Shown here: positions 9,495-19,709 of the stretch, piece by piece | Layout of the letters: every line of letters begins with the position of its first letter | How positions within the stretch are numbered: the first letter of the stretch is position 1 | Assembly (NCBI GenBank): GCA_902537945.1 | Contig: CACBDG010000004.1 | Coordinates: 1 to 64,000 of the forward strand | DNA from: an uncultured SAR116 cluster alpha proteobacterium | GTDB taxonomy: Bacteria > Pseudomonadota > Alphaproteobacteria > Puniceispirillales > Marisalimonadaceae | Length of the DNA: 64,000 bases | Reading direction: 5' to 3' | Made by a program: the position numbers and the translations under genes | Notes under the pieces: model-generated | What the model saw: only the letters and a program-made list of their open reading frames with translations | Databases searched by the model: none | Told to the model about the DNA's origin: nothing

Positions 9495-10727
9495 TTGATG
9501 TTTATTTATAAGTTACCAAAAATTTTAATACTAACATGTTTTATTCAGATGATTTCTATGGTTGGGTTTGCTATTTGGCCAATATACTTAATAGACCTTC
9601 AAGCTGAGTGGGCGTTATCTAATAGTGAAGCTGGTTGGATTAGTGGTTCATTTTACATAGGTTATGTAATCGCCACTCCATTTTTAGTCAGTTTAACTGA
9701 TACTTTTGATTCAAGGAAACTTTATGCTATTTCATGTTTAATAGGATCAGCAGGACTATTCTTTTTTTCTATTTTTTCAACGAATGCAATTAATGCCTCA
9801 ATTTTCTGGTCACTTGTGGGAGTTGGGCTTGCAGGGACTTATATGCCAGGTTTACAAATACTAAATTCTAGACTAAATCAAATTTCTAGAGAAAAATACG
9901 TTGCTGTGTATACTTCATTTTTTGGACTAGGAACTGCTTTTTCTTTTTCTCTTTTTGGAATTTTAAAAAACTATAATGTTAGTTGGGAAAATGCTTTTCT
10001 TTTAGCTTCAGTTATACTCTTCTTATGTTCTTTTCCTCTTTTATATTTTTCTGGTGATGAAATCGAAGAGCGTCAGAAAAAGAAATATCAGGGAATCATC
10101 AAAGTTATTGTTCCTATTTTAAAAACTTTCAAAAATAAAAAAGCATCTCCTTTTATATTAGGATATGGAGGCCATACATACGAATTATTTGGATTTAGGA
10201 GTTGGACATTTCCTTGCATTGTCTTTCTTTCAAGTCACTTCAAAGTTTCTGTAAGTGACGCTTTCATTGCGAACAGTATTGCTTTAATGGGTTTTATAGG
10301 AATTTTTGCTTCAATATTCGGAGCAAAATATTGTATTGGCAAAGATAGAGCAAGAATAGTTTCCAATATGGGAGTTCTCTGTTTTTTTTGCTCGATATTT
10401 ACAGCAATCTCTTTTCTATTTAGCTTTTGGTTGGCTCTTTTTATGCTTTTTTTATATAATAGCTTAATAATTTTAGATTCTGGCTCATTAACAACAGGTA
10501 CAGTTGTAAATGGAGAACCTCATGACAGAGGTGTGAGACTGGCACTGCACTCAATGGTTGGTTTTTTGGGAGGAGCTATAGGTGGACCAGTTGTGGGTTT
10601 TGTTTTAGACAATTTTGGTGGACAGGCAAGTCATTTGGCTTGGTTCATGTCTTTTTTGTGCTTAGGTTTAGGTTCGCTTCTTTCAGCCTTGACATTTAGA
10701 TATTACTTTTTCAAATATAAGATATAG
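9495..10727 (+). CDS. MFS transporter
   Basis: about 12 hydrophobic helices; GLGTAFSFSLFG, GGAIGGPVVGFVLDNFGG. Confidence 0.85.
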   Translation: MMFIYKLPKILILTCFIQMISMVGFAIWPIYLIDLQAEWALSNSEAGWISGSFYIGYVIATPFLVSLTDTFDSRKLYAISCLIGSAGLFFFSIFSTNAINASIFWSLVGVGLAGTYMPGLQILNSRLNQISREKYVAVYTSFFGLGTAFSFSLFGILKNYNVSWENAFLLASVILFLCSFPLLYFSGDEIEERQKKKYQGIIKVIVPILKTFKNKKASPFILGYGGHTYELFGFRSWTFPCIVFLSSHFKVSVSDAFIANSIALMGFIGIFASIFGAKYCIGKDRARIVSNMGVLCFFCSIFTAISFLFSFWLALFMLFLYNSLIILDSGSLTTGTVVNGEPHDRGVRLALHSMVGFLGGAIGGPVVGFVLDNFGGQASHLAWFMSFLCLGLGSLLSALTFRYYFFKYKI

Positions 10728-10757
10728 TATAAACTTGTTACAACTGAGGAGATATGT

Positions 10758-11783
10758 ATGAATACTAAAATTTTACTTAATGAAAGACCTGTTGGAGAAC
10801 CAACATTAGGTAATTTTAGAACAGTTAAAGAAGACATTGTCTCTCCTGAAGATGGAGAAGTCCTTTTAAAAACAATTTATATGTCCTTAGATCCCTATAT
10901 GCGAGGCCGAATGAATGATGCTAAGAGTTACGCAAAACCAGTAGGTATAGGTGAAGTAATGGAGGCTGGCGCTTTAAGTCAAGTTGTGGAAAGTAAATCT
11001 AAATTATTTAAATCTGGTGATTTTGTAGAAGGCAGAACGGGCTGGCAAGACAATCCTACTGTAAATGAAAAAAAATTAAGATTAATTGATCCAAAAATGG
11101 CACCCCTATCAACTTCTATTGGTGTTTTGGGCATGCCAGGTACAACAGCTTACGTTGGTATGCATAATTTTGCCAAACCACAAAATGGAGAAACTTTAGT
11201 TGTTTCAGCAGCAAGTGGCGCGGTAGGAGCGACCGTTGGTCAAATTGGTAAAATTTATGGATGTAGAGTTGTAGGAGTTGCAGGTACCGAAGATAAATGT
11301 GAGTTTACTAAAACTGAACTTGGTTTTGATGAATGTGTAAATTATAAGGATCCAAATTTTAAAGAAAAACTAAAATCTGCTTGTCCTGATGGTGTGGATA
11401 TCTATTGGGAGAACGTAGGTGGTATTACTTTCGATACTGTTATGCCTCTCTTAAATGATTATGCCAGAATACCAGTTTGTGGCCTTATTAGTTTGTATAA
11501 TGCTACAAGTCTAAAAGGTGGAGAAAAAGATAGATTGCCCTTATTATTTAGGCAAATACTTACAAAAAGAATGATGATAAAAGGTTTTATTGTTTTTAAT
11601 CATTATGATCAAAGAGAAGAGTCAATCATAGCTCTTTCAAAATGGATAAATGAAGGCAAAATTAAATATAAAGAAGATTTTGTTGAGGGCTTAGAAAATG
11701 CTCCTAATGCTTTCATAGGATTATTAAATGGTAAAAATTTTGGAAAGTTAGTAGTTAAAGTTAATCCCGACCCAACCATGTAG
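10758..11783 (+). CDS. NADP-dependent oxidoreductase (MDR; CurA/leukotriene B4 12-hydroxydehydrogenase-like)
   Basis: MSLDPYMRGRM, GMPGTTAYVGMHNFAKPQNGETLVVSAASGAVGATVGQI, DIYWENVGG. Confidence 0.92.
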   Translation: MNTKILLNERPVGEPTLGNFRTVKEDIVSPEDGEVLLKTIYMSLDPYMRGRMNDAKSYAKPVGIGEVMEAGALSQVVESKSKLFKSGDFVEGRTGWQDNPTVNEKKLRLIDPKMAPLSTSIGVLGMPGTTAYVGMHNFAKPQNGETLVVSAASGAVGATVGQIGKIYGCRVVGVAGTEDKCEFTKTELGFDECVNYKDPNFKEKLKSACPDGVDIYWENVGGITFDTVMPLLNDYARIPVCGLISLYNATSLKGGEKDRLPLLFRQILTKRMMIKGFIVFNHYDQREESIIALSKWINEGKIKYKEDFVEGLENAPNAFIGLLNGKNFGKLVVKVNPDPTM

Positions 11784-11800
11784 TTATAAATAATTAAATT

Positions 11801-13897
11801 TCAATTTAAACTGTCAAAATTTTTGTTTTGTTTAACTAAATCTTCTAATAGCTTCGGAGGAGACCAAAATCTTGGGTCTTCTTCTGAATATTTTTGAATA
11901 TTTTTCAATATTTTGTCTAATCCAATCATATCTGCATATTTCATTGGACCTCCTCTCCATTTAGGAAATCCATAACCATTAGTAAAAACAACATCGATAT
12001 CTGAAGGCTTTAGTGCTATTTGTTCACTTAGAATTTTAGTTCCTTCATATACCATTGCAGCAATATATTTATCTAATATCTCCTTATCATCAAATTTTTT
12101 CGGAGTTATTCCGGCTCTTTTTCTTTCTTGTTCACAAATTACTTCTATTTCTGGATTAGGCGTAAGAAAATCTACATTTTCTCCATATAAATAATATCCT
12201 TTAGAAGTTTTTTGACCAAACCAACCTCTTTCACATACTCTATCAGGTATCTGCACATATCTATCATCTTTATGTCTGAATGGTGCTTTTCTTTTTCTTG
12301 TTGCCCAACCTATATCTCCACCAGCTAAATCAATTACCTGGAAAATTCCCATTGCACAGCCAAAATCTCTTATCACTTTATCAACATGAAATGGGCTTGC
12401 TCCATCCTCAACCATATGATACGTACCAACTAAATATTTTGAGAGAATTCTGTTACCTATAAAGCCATCACAAACTCCTGATCTTACTGGTACCTTTCTC
12501 ATTTTTTTTGCTAAGTTAAAGGCAGTAGAAACAGTATCTTTAGATGTTTTTTCTGCCACTACGACTTCTAAAAGTTTCATAATGTTAGCTGGAGAAAAGA
12601 AATGCAAACCAATAACCCTACTTGGATTATCTACAACTGAAGCAATTTCATTTACATTTAAATAACTAGTATTTGATGCTAAAATACAGTCTTGACTACA
12701 AATGTGATTTAATTTCACAAAGACTTCTTTTTTAACGTTCATGTTTTCAAATACAGCTTCTATTATCAAATCTCTATCTTTGAGCTCTGAGAAATTTGTT
12801 GTCGCAGAAAACATATCCATAGTTTTATTTTTTTGTTCAGATGTAATTCTATTTAATTTAACGCTTCTATCATAAGTTGAAGTAATTTTTGCCATGGCTT
12901 TTTGGATGGCTTCATCATTTTGTTCAATCATAATCACATTGAAACCTGCATTCATAGCAGCCATAGAAATTCCAGTACCCATTGTGCCACCACCAATTAT
13001 GCCAATTTTATTTAGTTCTAGTGGTTTGCCTTCTTTTAATTCTGGTATTTTTGTATTAGCTCTTTCAGCAAAAAAAGAATGTATTAAACCTTTTCTTTGG
13101 GGACTTTCAATACATTCTTCAAATAATTTTCTTTCATTTGAAATAGCTTCAGCAAAATCTAATTTAAGACCCTCTTCAACAGATCTAATAATTGCATAAG
13201 GTGAAAATAAATTTTTGTATTTTTTGGATGCAGTATCTTTAAATTTTAAAATAAGTTCACTTATTTTTTTTATATCACTAATTTTATTTTGTATTTGAGA
13301 AGTAGGTCTTGGTTTAAATCCATCTTTAATTAATTTTTTAGCATATTCAATACCGTTATCTATAGTATTATTGTTTTCAGCAATCTCATCAATGATGCCT
13401 AATGATAAAGCTTCTTTAGCTGGAACATGTTTGCCAGTAAGCATCATATCTAAAGCCATATCAACACCACATAATCTCGGAAGTCTTTGTGTTCCCCCAG
13501 CACCAGGAAGAATTCCAAGTAAAACTTCTGGCAATCCAACTTTAGTGTTAGGGGCTGCAATTCTGTAATGTGCTGATATTGCAACTTCTAAACCACCACC
13601 AAGTGGAGTTCCATGTAATGATGCAACAACTATTTTGTTAAGACTTTCAATTTTATCACAAATCTTTCCTAAAATTGGAGCATCTATTTTTTTACCAAAC
13701 TCTTTTATATCAGCGCCAGCAAGAAACGTTCTTTCTGGAGCTGTAATAACAATTGCTTTAATTTTTTCATTTAAAGACAAGTTATCGATAGCCTCTAATA
13801 GTCCAATCCTAACTGCAGCGCTTATTGCGTTAACTGGTGGATTAGAAATTTCTATAAGCGCTATTTCTTCTATAATTTTGTGTTTAACTACTGACAT
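11801..13897 (-). CDS. Bifunctional enoyl-CoA hydratase / 3-hydroxyacyl-CoA dehydrogenase (FadJ/FadB-like)
   Basis: N-terminal crotonase (FLAGADIKEFG, LGILPGAGGTQRLPRL) plus HAD NAD-binding GIIGGGTMGTGISMA and C-terminal domains. Confidence 0.93.
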   Translation of the reverse strand: MSVVKHKIIEEIALIEISNPPVNAISAAVRIGLLEAIDNLSLNEKIKAIVITAPERTFLAGADIKEFGKKIDAPILGKICDKIESLNKIVVASLHGTPLGGGLEVAISAHYRIAAPNTKVGLPEVLLGILPGAGGTQRLPRLCGVDMALDMMLTGKHVPAKEALSLGIIDEIAENNNTIDNGIEYAKKLIKDGFKPRPTSQIQNKISDIKKISELILKFKDTASKKYKNLFSPYAIIRSVEEGLKLDFAEAISNERKLFEECIESPQRKGLIHSFFAERANTKIPELKEGKPLELNKIGIIGGGTMGTGISMAAMNAGFNVIMIEQNDEAIQKAMAKITSTYDRSVKLNRITSEQKNKTMDMFSATTNFSELKDRDLIIEAVFENMNVKKEVFVKLNHICSQDCILASNTSYLNVNEIASVVDNPSRVIGLHFFSPANIMKLLEVVVAEKTSKDTVSTAFNLAKKMRKVPVRSGVCDGFIGNRILSKYLVGTYHMVEDGASPFHVDKVIRDFGCAMGIFQVIDLAGGDIGWATRKRKAPFRHKDDRYVQIPDRVCERGWFGQKTSKGYYLYGENVDFLTPNPEIEVICEQERKRAGITPKKFDDKEILDKYIAAMVYEGTKILSEQIALKPSDIDVVFTNGYGFPKWRGGPMKYADMIGLDKILKNIQKYSEEDPRFWSPPKLLEDLVKQNKNFDSLN

Positions 13898-13905
13898 CTT
13901 TTCCC

Positions 13906-14871
13906 CTAAATAAGTTTATTTTTTGCCTCAATATACTCGTTATTAATTCTCTTCACCAACTCACCTGCAGGCATAATACTTTTCACAGCAGAAATACCCT
14001 GACCAGAGCCCCAAATTTCTTTCCAACTTTTTGGTTTTGAAGTTCCAGAGCTAAAATTCATTTTACTCGAATCACTTACTTCAAGATTATCAGGATCAAG
14101 GCCCTGAGCTACGATAGAACCTTTTAAATAATTTCCATGCACTCCAGTAAACAAGTTTGTATAAACGATATCATCTGCAGATGACTCGGTAATCATTTCT
14201 TTATATCTTTGATCTGCATTAGCCTCATTAGTGGCAATGAATGCAGAGCCAATATACGCTAAGTCAGCACCCATTGCCTGAGCAGCGAGAACTGCTCCTC
14301 CATTAGCAATTGAACCTGATAGTAAAAGAGGTCCAGAAAACCATTCACGAATTTCTTGAATCAATGCAAATGGTGAAAGCGTACCAGCGTGGCCTCCTGC
14401 TCCTGCAGCCACTGCCACTAATCCATCAGCTCCTTTGTCGATTGCTTTTTTTGCAAAAAAATTATTAATAATATCATGCAAGACAATACCTTTAGCCTGG
14501 TGTGCAACTTCATTAACTTCAGGCCTTGCTCCTAGCGAAGTTATCCAAACAGGCGCCCCCCATTTTGCGCAAATATCAATATCTTTTTCTAACCTAAGAT
14601 TTGATTTATGAACTATGTGATTTACAGCATAGGGAGCGGCCGGGCTGTCAGGATTTTCTTGATTATACTTATCTAATTCTTCATTTATTTTTTTTAACCA
14701 TACCTCAAGCATATTAGGCTCACCCTCACCTTCTCTGGCATTTAAACAAGGAAAAGAACCAATTATGCCCGCTTTACATTGAGCTATAACTAAATCTGGA
14801 TTAGATATTATAAATAATGGAGATCCTATTACTGGTATTTTTAATTTATCTAAGGGTGAAATCAATGACAA
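13906..14871 (-). CDS. Nitronate monooxygenase / 2-nitropropane dioxygenase family
   Basis: GADGLVAVAAGAGGHAGTLSPFALIQEIR, LLLSGSIANGGAVLAAQAMGADLAYIGSAFIAT. Confidence 0.9.
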   Translation of the reverse strand: MSLISPLDKLKIPVIGSPLFIISNPDLVIAQCKAGIIGSFPCLNAREGEGEPNMLEVWLKKINEELDKYNQENPDSPAAPYAVNHIVHKSNLRLEKDIDICAKWGAPVWITSLGARPEVNEVAHQAKGIVLHDIINNFFAKKAIDKGADGLVAVAAGAGGHAGTLSPFALIQEIREWFSGPLLLSGSIANGGAVLAAQAMGADLAYIGSAFIATNEANADQRYKEMITESSADDIVYTNLFTGVHGNYLKGSIVAQGLDPDNLEVSDSSKMNFSSGTSKPKSWKEIWGSGQGISAVKSIMPAGELVKRINNEYIEAKNKLI

Positions 14872-14892
14872 ACCTGTCTCCTTTTTAACATT

Positions 14893-14933
14893 ATTACTCT
14901 TGAGTAATCATTTAACACGCTAACAATGATTAC
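14893..14933. promoter_or_regulatory. Two overlapping palindromes in a divergent promoter: ATTACTC-TT-GAGTAAT and GTAATCATT-N12-AATGATTAC
   Basis: Perfect 7-bp arms (14893-14899/14902-14908) and perfect 9-bp arms (14904-14912/14925-14933) between divergent 13906-14871(-) and 15008-15808(+). Confidence 0.5.
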
Positions 14934-15007
14934 ATCAATTATTTTAATTACATAATTATAAATTTTTATATAATGTTATTATATTAATTTTAATTTGGAG
15001 CGATTGA

Positions 15008-15808
15008 ATGTTTTTAAATGAAACTGATTTAGAAAAATTTGATAAAGATGGTTATTTATTCTTTCCTAAACTATTTAATTCTGATGAAGCCGCATTGTTA
15101 AAAGAAGAAGCTGACAAAGTATATTTAGAAAATAGAAAAGAAGTTTGGAAAGAAAGTACAGGAGTTGCTAGAACAGCTTTTGCTGCACACACTTATAACG
15201 AGGCTTTTAGAAGGTTAGCTGCTCATCCAAGGCTGATTGATCCAGTATCCCAAATATTAGATGGTGATGTTTATATGCATCAATTCAAATTAAATGCTAA
15301 GGCTGCGTTTGACGGAGCTGTGTGGCAATGGCATCAAGATTATGGAACTTGGAAAAGAGATGACGGAATGCCAGAACCAAGAGCTATGAATATTGCTGTA
15401 TTTCTTGATGATGTAACTGCAGCGAATGGACCATTACTTTTTATACCAGGAAGTCACAAAACAGGAGTAATTGACGCAGGTCACGATTTAGAGACAACAA
15501 GTTATCCACTATGGACATTAGATAATGAAAAAGTTTTAGAGTTAGCTGAAAGAGGTGGATGTGTAGCTCCTACAGGACCAGCCGGAAGTATGTTAATGTT
15601 TTCGTCCTTACTTGTTCATGCTAGTCCACCAAATATTTCTCCATTTGGGCGAAGTATTGTCTACCTATCTTTGTGTCACGTAGATAATCATATCCAAAAC
15701 TTTAATCGTGAAGAATGGATTGCTCATAGAGATTTTACACCTATTACAAAACTTGATGATAGTTGTCTTAATGAGTTAGTAAATATTGGTGTTACTGCAG
15801 CAGAATAA
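15008..15808 (+). CDS. Phytanoyl-CoA dioxygenase (PhyH) family protein
   Basis: Fe/2OG motifs WHQDYGTWKRDDGMP...PLLFIPGSHKTG...VHASPPN; ectoine hydroxylase-like PhyH fold. Confidence 0.9.
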   Translation: MFLNETDLEKFDKDGYLFFPKLFNSDEAALLKEEADKVYLENRKEVWKESTGVARTAFAAHTYNEAFRRLAAHPRLIDPVSQILDGDVYMHQFKLNAKAAFDGAVWQWHQDYGTWKRDDGMPEPRAMNIAVFLDDVTAANGPLLFIPGSHKTGVIDAGHDLETTSYPLWTLDNEKVLELAERGGCVAPTGPAGSMLMFSSLLVHASPPNISPFGRSIVYLSLCHVDNHIQNFNREEWIAHRDFTPITKLDDSCLNELVNIGVTAAE

Positions 15809-15837
15809 TAAATTTTTTTCTAACAAGGGATATTTTT

Positions 15838-16584
15838 TTGATTTCAATTGAGTCAGTGTCAAATTTTAGAGATGTGTCTATTAGCTCTAAAATGAAAAAA
15901 AATTTGTTATTTAGATGTGCTAAACTTAGTACATTAAATAAAAAAGATATTAAAATTTTAGAAAATTTAAATCCTTATGCCATAATTGATTTTCGTGATC
16001 CTAAAGAAGTGAAAATGGCACCAGATAATCTATCTTCTAAACTTTTAGAGAGATATATTAACCTTTCAATTTCAGCCAGCACTCTTAGTAGAATGGTTTC
16101 TAAAAAGCAAATTAATGGAGACAATATTAAATCTTATGAAGAAGTGATGGAAGAAAGTTACCGGATGTATATTAATGACCATAAAAAAGTTTGGGCAAAA
16201 TTTTTTGAAATTCTGCTTAGATCAAATAATCGTCCAATTATTTTTCATTGCTCAGCTGGCAAGGATAGAACTGGCATAGCTAGTTTTATGATACAGAGTA
16301 TTTTCAATAATCATATTGATAAGATTTTTGAAAATTATCTTATTTCAAATGATTTATTAACTATTAAAGCTGCCACAGCGGAACAAAAGACTAACTCTTC
16401 AAAACAGGACACTCAAGTTACAAAAAATATGTTGAGCACTTTAGGTAAGGTTCAGATATCTTATTTAAATGCGGCGATAGATGAAATAGAAAAAAAATAT
16501 AGTTCATTGGAAGATTATTTTATTTCACAGCTAGGACTTAAAAATAATGACATCCAGAAAATACTACAATTATTTGGGAATTAA
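15838..16584 (+). CDS. Tyrosine-protein phosphatase (Tyr phosphatase 3 family)
   Basis: NFRDVS start, catalytic loop HCSAGKDRTG. Confidence 0.9.
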   Translation: MISIESVSNFRDVSISSKMKKNLLFRCAKLSTLNKKDIKILENLNPYAIIDFRDPKEVKMAPDNLSSKLLERYINLSISASTLSRMVSKKQINGDNIKSYEEVMEESYRMYINDHKKVWAKFFEILLRSNNRPIIFHCSAGKDRTGIASFMIQSIFNNHIDKIFENYLISNDLLTIKAATAEQKTNSSKQDTQVTKNMLSTLGKVQISYLNAAIDEIEKKYSSLEDYFISQLGLKNNDIQKILQLFGN

Positions 16585-16591
16585 TTAAGAT

Positions 16592-17908
16592 ATGTTTTTG
16601 CAAAATTTGATTTCACAAAGAATTGATAATAATAGACCCATTAAAGTTGCCCTAATTGGAGCTGGAAAGTTTGGCTCTATGTTTTTAAGTCAAGTACCAA
16701 CTACCCCTGGTTTAGAAGTTGTAATAATTGCTGATTTAATTCCAGATAATGCTAAAAAAGCTTGTAAAAATGTTGGTTGGAATGATGACCTTATTTCTAA
16801 TGCCGAATTTGTTGAATCAGGAATTAAAGCAATAACAAAACCCGAAGTAGAAGTCGTTGTTGAAGCGACTGGACATCCTTCAGCTGGACTTTTACATGCT
16901 CGAGAAGCATTTAGAAAAGGCAAACATATTGTAATGGTTAATGTTGAAGCAGATGTTTTAGCTGGTGCGTCCTTATCAAAAGAAGCTAAATCAGCTGGTG
17001 TTGTATATTCTATGGCTTATGGAGACCAGCCTGCTCTTACAGCTGAAATTGTTGACTGGGCTAGGTCTAGTGGCTTTTATGTAACTGCTGCTGGCAAAGG
17101 TACTAAATATCTTCCTGAATATCATAAATCAACCCCAGAAACAGTTTGGAATTATTATGGATTTACAGAAAAAGATGCAATTGAAGCTGGAATGAACCCT
17201 AAAATGTTTAACTCATTTCTTGATGGAACAAAATCAAGCCTTGAAATGGCAGCTATTGCTAACGCTTGCAACCTAAGAGTACCTTCTAATGGATTACTTT
17301 TTCCTCCTTGTGGAATGGATGATCTAGCAGAGGTTCTTAAACCAAAAAACAATGGTGGTGTTTTAGAACATGATGGACAAGTTGAGGTAGTATCATCTCT
17401 TGATAGAGATGGTAAAGATGTATTTAAAGATTTAAGATGGGGAGTTTACGCCGTGCTTAAGGCACCAAATGATTATGCAGCCTCATGTTTTAAACAATAT
17501 GGCATGAACACTGATACCACTGGACAATTTTCTGCTATGTACAAACCATTTCATTTAATTGGTATGGAACTTAATATTTCAATCTTTAGTGCAGCTTTAT
17601 TAAATCAATCCACTGGGCAAACACAAAATTTTTCAGGTGATGTAGTTGCCACATCAAAAAGATCACTCAAAAAAGGTGAAATTTTAGATGGAGAGGGTGG
17701 AGCTACTGTATGGGGCAAATTGATACCAGCAAGAGATTCTCTTTTAAATGAAACTCTGCCAATAGGTCTTGCTCATGGGATAAAACTTAATAAAGATATA
17801 AAAGAAGATCACTTTATAACTTGGAAAGATGTAGATTATAATCCAGATGATCCTACTATTTCATATAGAAGATCAATGGAAAAAAACTTTAGATCTTCAC
17901 TGGGCTAG
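16592..17908 (+). CDS. NAD(P)-dependent dehydrogenase with C-terminal SAF domain (homoserine-dehydrogenase-like N-terminus)
   Basis: KVALIGAGKFGSMFLSQ Rossmann motif; C-terminal ATSKRSLKKGEILDGEGGATVWGKLIPA (SAF). Confidence 0.82.
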   Translation: MFLQNLISQRIDNNRPIKVALIGAGKFGSMFLSQVPTTPGLEVVIIADLIPDNAKKACKNVGWNDDLISNAEFVESGIKAITKPEVEVVVEATGHPSAGLLHAREAFRKGKHIVMVNVEADVLAGASLSKEAKSAGVVYSMAYGDQPALTAEIVDWARSSGFYVTAAGKGTKYLPEYHKSTPETVWNYYGFTEKDAIEAGMNPKMFNSFLDGTKSSLEMAAIANACNLRVPSNGLLFPPCGMDDLAEVLKPKNNGGVLEHDGQVEVVSSLDRDGKDVFKDLRWGVYAVLKAPNDYAASCFKQYGMNTDTTGQFSAMYKPFHLIGMELNISIFSAALLNQSTGQTQNFSGDVVATSKRSLKKGEILDGEGGATVWGKLIPARDSLLNETLPIGLAHGIKLNKDIKEDHFITWKDVDYNPDDPTISYRRSMEKNFRSSLG

Positions 17909-18704
17909 TCGGTCCTTTATCTAATCTCCAAACAAAACCTGATGTTCCTTCTTTGGGAAAAAAGTTTTTAACTAAAGGATCATGTCCTGGGATTACCATA
18001 TCATTATTGGTTGCTAGACTTTTAATTAACTTAAAGCCATTAAGCATGTCTTCCAAATCAACAACAATAGGGAATGGTTTACCCATAAGAAAGTTTTCAT
18101 AGAAATGTGTGGCATCTGATGCCAAACATAAATAACCATTTTCTGTTTTTACTCTAACAGACTGCAAGCCTCTAGAATGACCTCCTATTAAATGAACAGT
18201 AACTCCAGCTTTGATTGATCCAAAACCATTATAAAAGACAACCCTGCCAGAGTATAAATTTTTAACCATCTCACATATATGTTCGCCCGTAAAAGGCATT
18301 TTAATAGTTTCATGACACATACAGGGACCAGTCGCGTATGCCATCTCAGTTTCTTGAAGATGAAATTTTGCATTCGGAAAATCGTTTAATCCTCCTGCAT
18401 GATCATAATGAAGATGAGTTATAATTACATCAGTAACATCACTGGCTTCAACGTTAATAGCTTTTAAAGCTTCAGACGGAGCTCTTTGTATAGGCCTATC
18501 TCTTCTTTTAGCTTCGTCGTAATCATATCCTGTGTCTACAACAATAATATCTTTATCTGATTTCAATACCCAAATAAAATAATCAATGGTGTGAGCTTGA
18601 TTAGAATGATCGTCAAAAATGAAGCTGTCACCACGAGTTCTATCTGCTCTTTCTGCATATTTTAAAGCATAAACTTGCCAATTTTTTTCTATTGCAGTAT
18701 CCAA
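17889..18704 (-). CDS. MBL-fold hydrolase, N-acyl homoserine lactonase-like
   Basis: ITHLHYDHAGGLNDFPNAKFHLQETEMAYATG and GGHSRGLQSVRV; substrate not predictable. Confidence 0.82.
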   Translation of the reverse strand: MDTAIEKNWQVYALKYAERADRTRGDSFIFDDHSNQAHTIDYFIWVLKSDKDIIVVDTGYDYDEAKRRDRPIQRAPSEALKAINVEASDVTDVIITHLHYDHAGGLNDFPNAKFHLQETEMAYATGPCMCHETIKMPFTGEHICEMVKNLYSGRVVFYNGFGSIKAGVTVHLIGGHSRGLQSVRVKTENGYLCLASDATHFYENFLMGKPFPIVVDLEDMLNGFKLIKSLATNNDMVIPGHDPLVKNFFPKEGTSGFVWRLDKGPTSPVKI

Positions 18705-18717
18705 GAGATTTCCTTAT

Positions 18718-19689
18718 TTAATTGTCACTGACTTCTTCTAATCTATCAGTTGCAGGAGCAGGAGTAGGACTGATATTAGATATTAATTTGTAAGTTTCAT
18801 TATCTAATGAAATATTAACTGAATCTATAGAAGGTTTTAATTGTTTTAGATTTCTAGCACTTATTATTGGGGCAGTTACTGCATCATTATTTAAAACCCA
18901 AGCAACTGCTAAAGAAATAGGATCATAATTTAACTCCTTAGCTAAATTTTTTAAAGAATGTGCTGCTTTATACATCCATTCTTGTCCATATCTAATTTTA
19001 TATTTTTCATTTTCATGCAGTCTTCCAGAAGTATTTTTACTTGATGTAATTGATGAATTATATTTGCCAGTAAGAAGCCCTCCTCCTAAAGGACTATAAC
19101 TGATAACACCAATATCTTCTGCTTTTGCCATAGGAAGAATTTCTACTTCGGCTTGTCTTTTTACAATATTATACATAGGTTGTAGGATATCTACTGATGG
19201 AAAATTGTGTTTTTGAGCAGTCAATTTAGCTTTCATAACCTGCCAAGCCGCAAAATTAGAAACACCTAATTGAAAAAACTTTTTTTCTTCTTTAAGTTTT
19301 TGAAGTGTTTCAAATGTTTCTTCTAAGGGCACATTATCGTCCCAATGATGTAAGAAAAAAATATCTACATAATCCTGATTTAATCTTTTAAGACTCTGCT
19401 CTAACTGTGATCTGATATTATCACCACTTGATCCTCCAACTGAGCCTGCTTTCGTAATTAGTATAATTTTTTCACGTTCTTCTCTAATTAAATTTCCAAG
19501 AATTATTTCAGATTTGCCTCCAGTATAAACAAATGCAGTATCAAAAAAATTAATTCCATTTTCACGACATGCCTCATACATTTCCTGGCTGTCACGTTCA
19601 TCTGCTCCATCTCCAAACTGCATTGTTCCAAAACACAATGATGAGTTTTCTATTTTATTCGGGCCATATTGTCTGATTATTTTCATCAA
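18718..19689 (-). CDS. Aldo/keto reductase
   Basis: INFFDTAFVYTGGKSEIILGN, YVDIFFLHHWDDNVPLEET, GVISYSPLGGGLLTGKY. Confidence 0.93.
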   Translation of the reverse strand: MMKIIRQYGPNKIENSSLCFGTMQFGDGADERDSQEMYEACRENGINFFDTAFVYTGGKSEIILGNLIREEREKIILITKAGSVGGSSGDNIRSQLEQSLKRLNQDYVDIFFLHHWDDNVPLEETFETLQKLKEEKKFFQLGVSNFAAWQVMKAKLTAQKHNFPSVDILQPMYNIVKRQAEVEILPMAKAEDIGVISYSPLGGGLLTGKYNSSITSSKNTSGRLHENEKYKIRYGQEWMYKAAHSLKNLAKELNYDPISLAVAWVLNNDAVTAPIISARNLKQLKPSIDSVNISLDNETYKLISNISPTPAPATDRLEEVSDN

Positions 19690-19709
19690 AAAAAATCCTC
19701 TAAATATTT

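Noticed and set aside
12280-13913. Plus-strand ORFs within the fadJ-like gene (12280-12462, 12894-13199, 13371-13568, 13635-13913)
   Set aside because: Shadow ORFs of a conserved coding gene with no independent evidence.
17889-18704. Calling the MBL-fold protein a true quorum-quenching lactonase
   Set aside because: The HLHYDHAGG motif is generic to MBL hydrolases and no quorum-sensing genes are present; kept as family-level annotation only.
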